DNA of 14,804 nucleotides from positions 1-14,804 of the forward strand of contig DMBA01000100.1 in the NCBI GenBank assembly GCA_003446315.1, read 5' to 3'. Shown here piece by piece: positions 8,601 through 14,600 of this stretch. The position numbers and the translations under genes were made by a program. This DNA comes from Ruminococcus sp. (lineage in GTDB: Bacteria; Bacillota; Clostridia; Oscillospirales; Ruminococcaceae). Under the pieces are notes generated by a model. The model did not search any database and had not been told where the DNA came from. It saw only the letters and a list, made by a program, of their open reading frames with translations. The first letter of the stretch is position 1. The number at the start of each line of letters is the position of its first letter.

Positions 8601-11600
8601 TTGACAGCCATGCAGTTTCCACGGATCTGATCCTGACTTGTTTTGAGGATGAAACACGCAATCTGACCGGCTGCATTGATTATGCGGCAGATCTGTTTGA
8701 ACCGGAAACGATTGGGCGCATGACCGCACAATATCAGCAGATTTTGTGCTATGCGGCAGAAAATCCGGATTGCAGGCTTTCGGAGATCCCGTTGTTCAGT
8801 GCACCGGATCTTGAAATCATCAAGCGGCAGTTTGCGAAGAATACGACGGATGAACCGTGCTGTATTCAGGAATTGTTTGCACAGACAGCCGCACGGATCC
8901 CGGATGCAATTGCGCTGATGACATCGGACGGAAAGCAGTACACATATGCAGAGCTGGATGCAGAAACGAACCGTGCAGCGAGGGCATTGCGTGCAGACGG
9001 TGTTAAACCGGAAAGCTGCGTCGGCATCATGGCAGAACGGAACGAAGACCTTGTGATTGCGGTACTTGCGATCCTGAAAGCAGGCGGCACTTATGTTCCG
9101 CTGGATGTGCGTTATCCGCAGGAACGGCTGCAATATATGGCAGAACAGTGCAGGATGCATTGTATCCTTGCATCGGATGAATTTGCAGCAGATGCTGAAA
9201 AAATGTGTCGTGTATTGAAGATGCGGGATGTCCGGAATACGGATGATGACCGTGCACTCACGCTGCAAAATGATCCGGATGACACAGCATATATCATCTT
9301 TACATCGGGTTCCACGGGACAGCCCAAGGGCGTGCTGGTACGGCATGCAAACGTGGTCAATCTGATCCGCGATCATCAGGCACGCGGACTGTTTGCAGCA
9401 CCGGATGACCGGATCGCAAGCATCGCATCGCCCTCATTTGATATTTTTGTATTTGAAACGCTGATCCCGCTGTGCAGCGGCGGATCGGTCTATATGGCAA
9501 GTGCAGAGGAACAGCTTGACAGTGTACTGTTGAGTCAGAAGATTCTTGCACACCATGTCAATTATTTGCAGGCACCGGTTTCGAGACTGCGTGCAATGAC
9601 AGATAACACAGAATTCCGTGCAGTTTTGCCGCAAATGCGTGTAATTGTCGGCGGCGGAGAAATGTATCCGGTATCTCTGATGGAAGATCTGCGCCAAAAG
9701 ACACCGGCACGCCTGTTCAACATGTACGGCCCGACCGAAACGACCGTAACAGCAACCGTCAAGGAATTGACCGAAGCAGATGAAGTGAACATCGGAAGTG
9801 CGATTGCAAATACGCAGCTTCTTGTTTTGAATGATACAGACATGCTCCAGCCGGTCGGTGTATACGGTGAATTGTGTATCGCAGGAGCCGGCATCAGCAA
9901 GGGTTATCTGAACCGGCAGGAAGAAACCGAAAAACGCTTTATCAGCGTGCTTTTGCCGGACGGCACATCCATTCCGGTCTATCGTACAGGCGACAGAGCC
10001 AGACTGCTTGCAAACGGTGAAGCAGAGCTTTCCGGCAGAATGGACGATCAGGTGAAGATTCGGGGATACCGGATCGAACTTGGTGAGATCGAAAAGGCAG
10101 CCGTTTCGCAGGAAGGCATCGCATACGCAGCCGCCAAAGCATTTACCGCGGAAAACGGCAATACGCAGCTTGCACTGTTTTACAGCATCAGCGAGCAAAA
10201 TGCAGCTCCGGATTCTCTGCGGGATGCCCTTTCCGATACGCTGAAAAAGAAGCTGCCGCCGTATATGATCCCGACTGTTCTGGTACCGGTTTCGGATATG
10301 CCGGTGCTGCGGAACGGCAAGGTCGACCGGAAGGCATTGTCCCTGCCGCATGATACAGAAAACGGGAAAAAGGTCACAAAAACAGCAGGAAATGCCGCAA
10401 AGACGAAAATTGAAGCGGAAATCCTGAAAATCTGGAAGAATGTTCTGAATTCCGGAAATATCTCAATAAAAGACAATTTCTTTGATATTGGCGGCAATTC
10501 TTACAGTCTGATGCTGGTCAATAATCAACTGAATGACCTGCTCGGACGGACGATCCCGCTGATGACATTGTTTGAGCATCCGACGGTTTCTGCACTTGCA
10601 GCGGCAGTCGGCGCAGAGGATGATGCATGGCAGGAAGCGGCAGAAGAAGCAGCGGTCGATTCGGATTCGGATATTGCCGTGATCGGTATGTTCGGACGGT
10701 TTCCGGGTGCGGATTCTCCGGAACAATTCTGGGAGAATATTGTGAACGGTACAGAGTCGATCGGCGCATTTACAGAAGCAGAATTGCAGCAGGCAGGCAT
10801 TCGTCCGGAAGAATACCATGATCCGGATTATGTCAATGCAAAGGGCAGTCTTGCAGACGTTGATTATTTCGATGCAGACTTTTTCAAATATTCGAAAAAG
10901 GAAGCAAATGCGATGGATCCGCAGATGCGTGTCCTGCACATGTGCGTATGGAATGCACTGGAAGATGCCGGTTATGACCCATATCGTTATCAGGGGAAGA
11001 TCGGTTTGTTTGCGGGCAGCAGTTCCAATATGGCATGGATGACAAAGTTCCTTGCACAGCGGGATCATGCACTTCAGGCATTTGAGGTCATGACCATCAA
11101 TGACAAGGATTTCCTGACAACAAAAATCTCGTATAAACTGAATCTGAAAGGCCCGAGCATGAATGTGCAGACTGCTTGCTCGACATCTCTGGTCGCCATT
11201 CATCAGGCAGTGAAATATTTGCAGTGCGGCGAAGCCGACATTGCAGCAGCAGGCGGTGTCTCGATCACATATCCGCGCAAAGAGGGTTATTTGTGGCATG
11301 AAGGCATGATCTATTCCCGTGACGGACATTGCCGTCCGTTCTCGGATGATGCTTCCGGTACGGTTCCCGGCAACGGCTGTGCAGTCGTTGTATTGAAAAA
11401 ACTGAGCGCAGCCCGCAGAGATCATGACAATATTTATGCAGTCATCAAAGGCTCAGCAATTAACAATGACGGCATTGATAAAATCGGTTATACTGCTCCG
11501 AGCATTACCGGTGAAATGGATGTAATCCGGAAGGCACTCCGTCAATCCGGTATTCAGCCGGAAGAAATCCAGTATGCGGAAACGCACGGAACCGGTACGG

Positions 11601-14600
11601 CTTTGGGTGATCCGATCGAAATTTCAGCGCTTGACCGTGCATGGAATACCGATCAGCGTCAATACTGCGCATTGGGTGCGGTAAAAGCAAATATCGGTCA
11701 TTTGGATGCAGCGGCAGGTGCAGCCGGATTCATCAAAGCGGTACAGGTCTTGCAGCATAAAACCATTCCGCCGCTGGTTCATTTCCATCAGATCAATCCG
11801 AAAATTGATCTTGCAAACAGCCCGTTCTACATCACAACAACGCCAAAACCGATCACTGCAAAGACCGCACATGCTTCGGTCAGCGCATTCGGCATCGGCG
11901 GTACAAACGCACATGTCATTTTGGAAGAATCGCCGCAGAATGGACGGCATGCCCTTCCGGATATGACGAATCTGCTTGTATTTTCTGCGAAAACAGAATC
12001 TGCGCTTTCCAATACCGTGAACAAAGTCTGCGCGTATCTGCATCAACATCCGGAAGTGAATTTGTCGGATGCTGCATACACATTACAGGTCGGACGCGGC
12101 GAATTTGAATATCGTAAGGCTTGCATCTTCCGTGACGGCGTACAGACAGAAACAATCACAGGCAATTGCAATGAACAGACACCGGCTCAGATCTGGAATA
12201 TCCCGGATGAACGCACTGTTTTGCAGTCGGATCTCTATGGCAGAAATGACGGCATCGGACAGCTTTTCACCGGCTTTGCAGATGAGATTCTGCGGGTTCT
12301 GCGTTACAGCGAATCGCATGCGGTCAAAGAAGCACTGCGCAGCGGTCAGGCAGATGACAAGACCATTCAGGCACTTTGCAGACTGACAGCCTGCTATGCC
12401 GCTATGAAAACAATGTCCGCGCTTTGCGGCGATCCGGAGCGTATTTGCGCAGAAGGAATTGCACATTTGAGTGCGGCTGTTTATGCCGGTCTGGTGCAGC
12501 CTGCCGATGCGGTTCAGCAGATTACAAATGCAACAGAATATGCAGCAGATACGGAAGAAATGCAGCATGCAGGATTGTACATTCAGAATTGTTTGTATGC
12601 AAAGGATGATGCGCCCGTTCTGACATTGGAAGGCTTCGGTGCGGATGCAGTTTACCGGCTGATCGCAGAGATCTGGGTATCCGGCGGAAGCGTCCGGTGG
12701 ACGAAGCTGCATGGCAATACGGAACGCTATCGTGTTTCTGTTCCGGGTTATCAGTTTGACCGTGTGCGCTTTGACAGCGATGTTTCCTGGAACGATCAGT
12801 TTTCTGCTGCACAAACAGACGATGCAGAGCCGATCCGTGCAGAAGGTTCAATTGATTATGCTGCCGTTTTTGCGGACATCTGGAAGGAAATTCTTGGCTC
12901 GAAACCGGAGCAGGATACCGATGATTTCTTTGCACAGGGCGGCGAATCGTTCCATGCCGTTACCATGGCTTCTCTGATCCATAAACGGATGCATGTTGAC
13001 ATTCCGGTATCGGAAATTCTCGATGCAGCACAGTTTGGTCAGATCTTGCAAAATATTTTGAACCGTGTCGATACATCCTGCGAAAATACAGCAGATACGG
13101 AAATTCCGATTCTGCCGGATCAGGAATATTATGAAACATCTTCGGCACAAAAAAGAATGTATACCGTTCAGCAGATGCTCGGTGACAGCATTGCATATAA
13201 CCTCGCCGCTGTGTATCGTGTTGACGGTGAACCGGATATCGAAAAGCTCCGGAACGTCTTTGATACGCTCGTGATGCGGCATGCATCCTTCCGCACATCC
13301 TTTGCAATCGTGGATGATGAAATCGTGCAGCAAATCCATGCGCAGGTGCCTTCTGTCCTGACTTGCGAAACCTGTGCGCCGGATCAGCTTGATGATGCGG
13401 TAAAACGTGCGGTTCAGCCGTTTGATCTTTCTCAGGCTCCGCTGATGCGCGTCAAAGTCATCAGTACGGGTGCGGACGAGCATTATCTCGTGGTCGATAT
13501 GCACCATATCATTGCTGACCAAAGCTCTATGGCTGTGATGATGCAGGAATTCTCTTTGCTCTATGCGGGAAAAACGCTGCCCGAAAATCAACTTCGTTAC
13601 GTCGATTTTGCAGCATGGCAAAACCGTTTGATGCAGAGCAGCAGCTATGAAAAGCAAATGCGTTATTGGCTCGATGAATTCTCTGATGAGATCCCGACGC
13701 TCGATTTCCATACCGATTATCGGAAGACCGAACAGGCTTCTATGGCTGGCAAGATTCGCAGTTTTGTTTTGGATCCGGCGCTTTGTACAGAGATCAATCA
13801 GTGGCTGGAACAAAAGCATATGACCGGCTATGTGCTGATCGCTGCGGCGCTGGAAATGCTGCTTTGGAAGTATACCGATAAAACGGATTTTGTGTTTGGT
13901 ACTGCTTTCTCCGGCAGACGTTCCTCGGAATTGAATGCGATCATTGGCATGTTTGTCAATACGCTGCCGATTCGTGTCAAAATGCAGCCGGAACAGTCTG
14001 CGGATGTCTTCCTGCAGGAAGTCAGAAGAAAACTGTTTGCGGCGCTGGAAGCACAGGATTGTCAGTATGACCAGCTTGTGGAAGCACTCGGCGTGAATGA
14101 AAACGGCGGAAATCCGTTGTTTGATTTTGTGCTCAATTATGTCAGTGTCGGTACGGAAGATTTTGAGATCGACGGTTTGCAGGTCACGCCTTGTGTGCCG
14201 GACGAGATCTCTGCAAAATATGACTTTACGATTACTGTTGTGGAAAACGGCGGACAGTATCAGGTGGATATTGAATACCGCACGGCATTGTTCCGCGATG
14301 AAACCGCAGAATTGTTCGGTGAACGTCTGATACAGACCGTGCAGCAGCTGATCCGGAAGGACGGCATGCGCCTTTCTGAATATTCTTTGATGACGGATGC
14401 CGATTGGACACAATATGCACTGGTCAATCAGACAGATGCGGAGATCCCTGCTGACCGCAGTACCGCAGAACTGTTTGTATCCTGTGCGAAAAAATACGGT
14501 GACAGAATTGCTTTGATCCGCAATGACGAAACATATACCTATTCCGAACTCGACCGGATGTCTGACTATGTTGCAAAACAGCTTCAGGATGCCGGTGCTG

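Noticed and set aside
7745..9376. 543-codon open frame on the minus strand
   Set aside because: Antisense shadow of C2-A2; no recognisable protein family.
12230..12560. Frameshift or sequencing error as the cause of the missing GHSxGE motif
   Set aside because: The frame stays open and both flanks align in the same frame, and the residual AT helix (LSAAVYAGL) is in frame too. The loss looks like substitutions plus in-frame deletion.
11940..12840. Ketoreductase or other reductive domain between KS2 and T4
   Set aside because: No glycine-rich nucleotide-binding motif or catalytic Tyr/Lys pattern; the segment instead aligns with the KS-AT linker, a decayed AT core and the post-AT linker.
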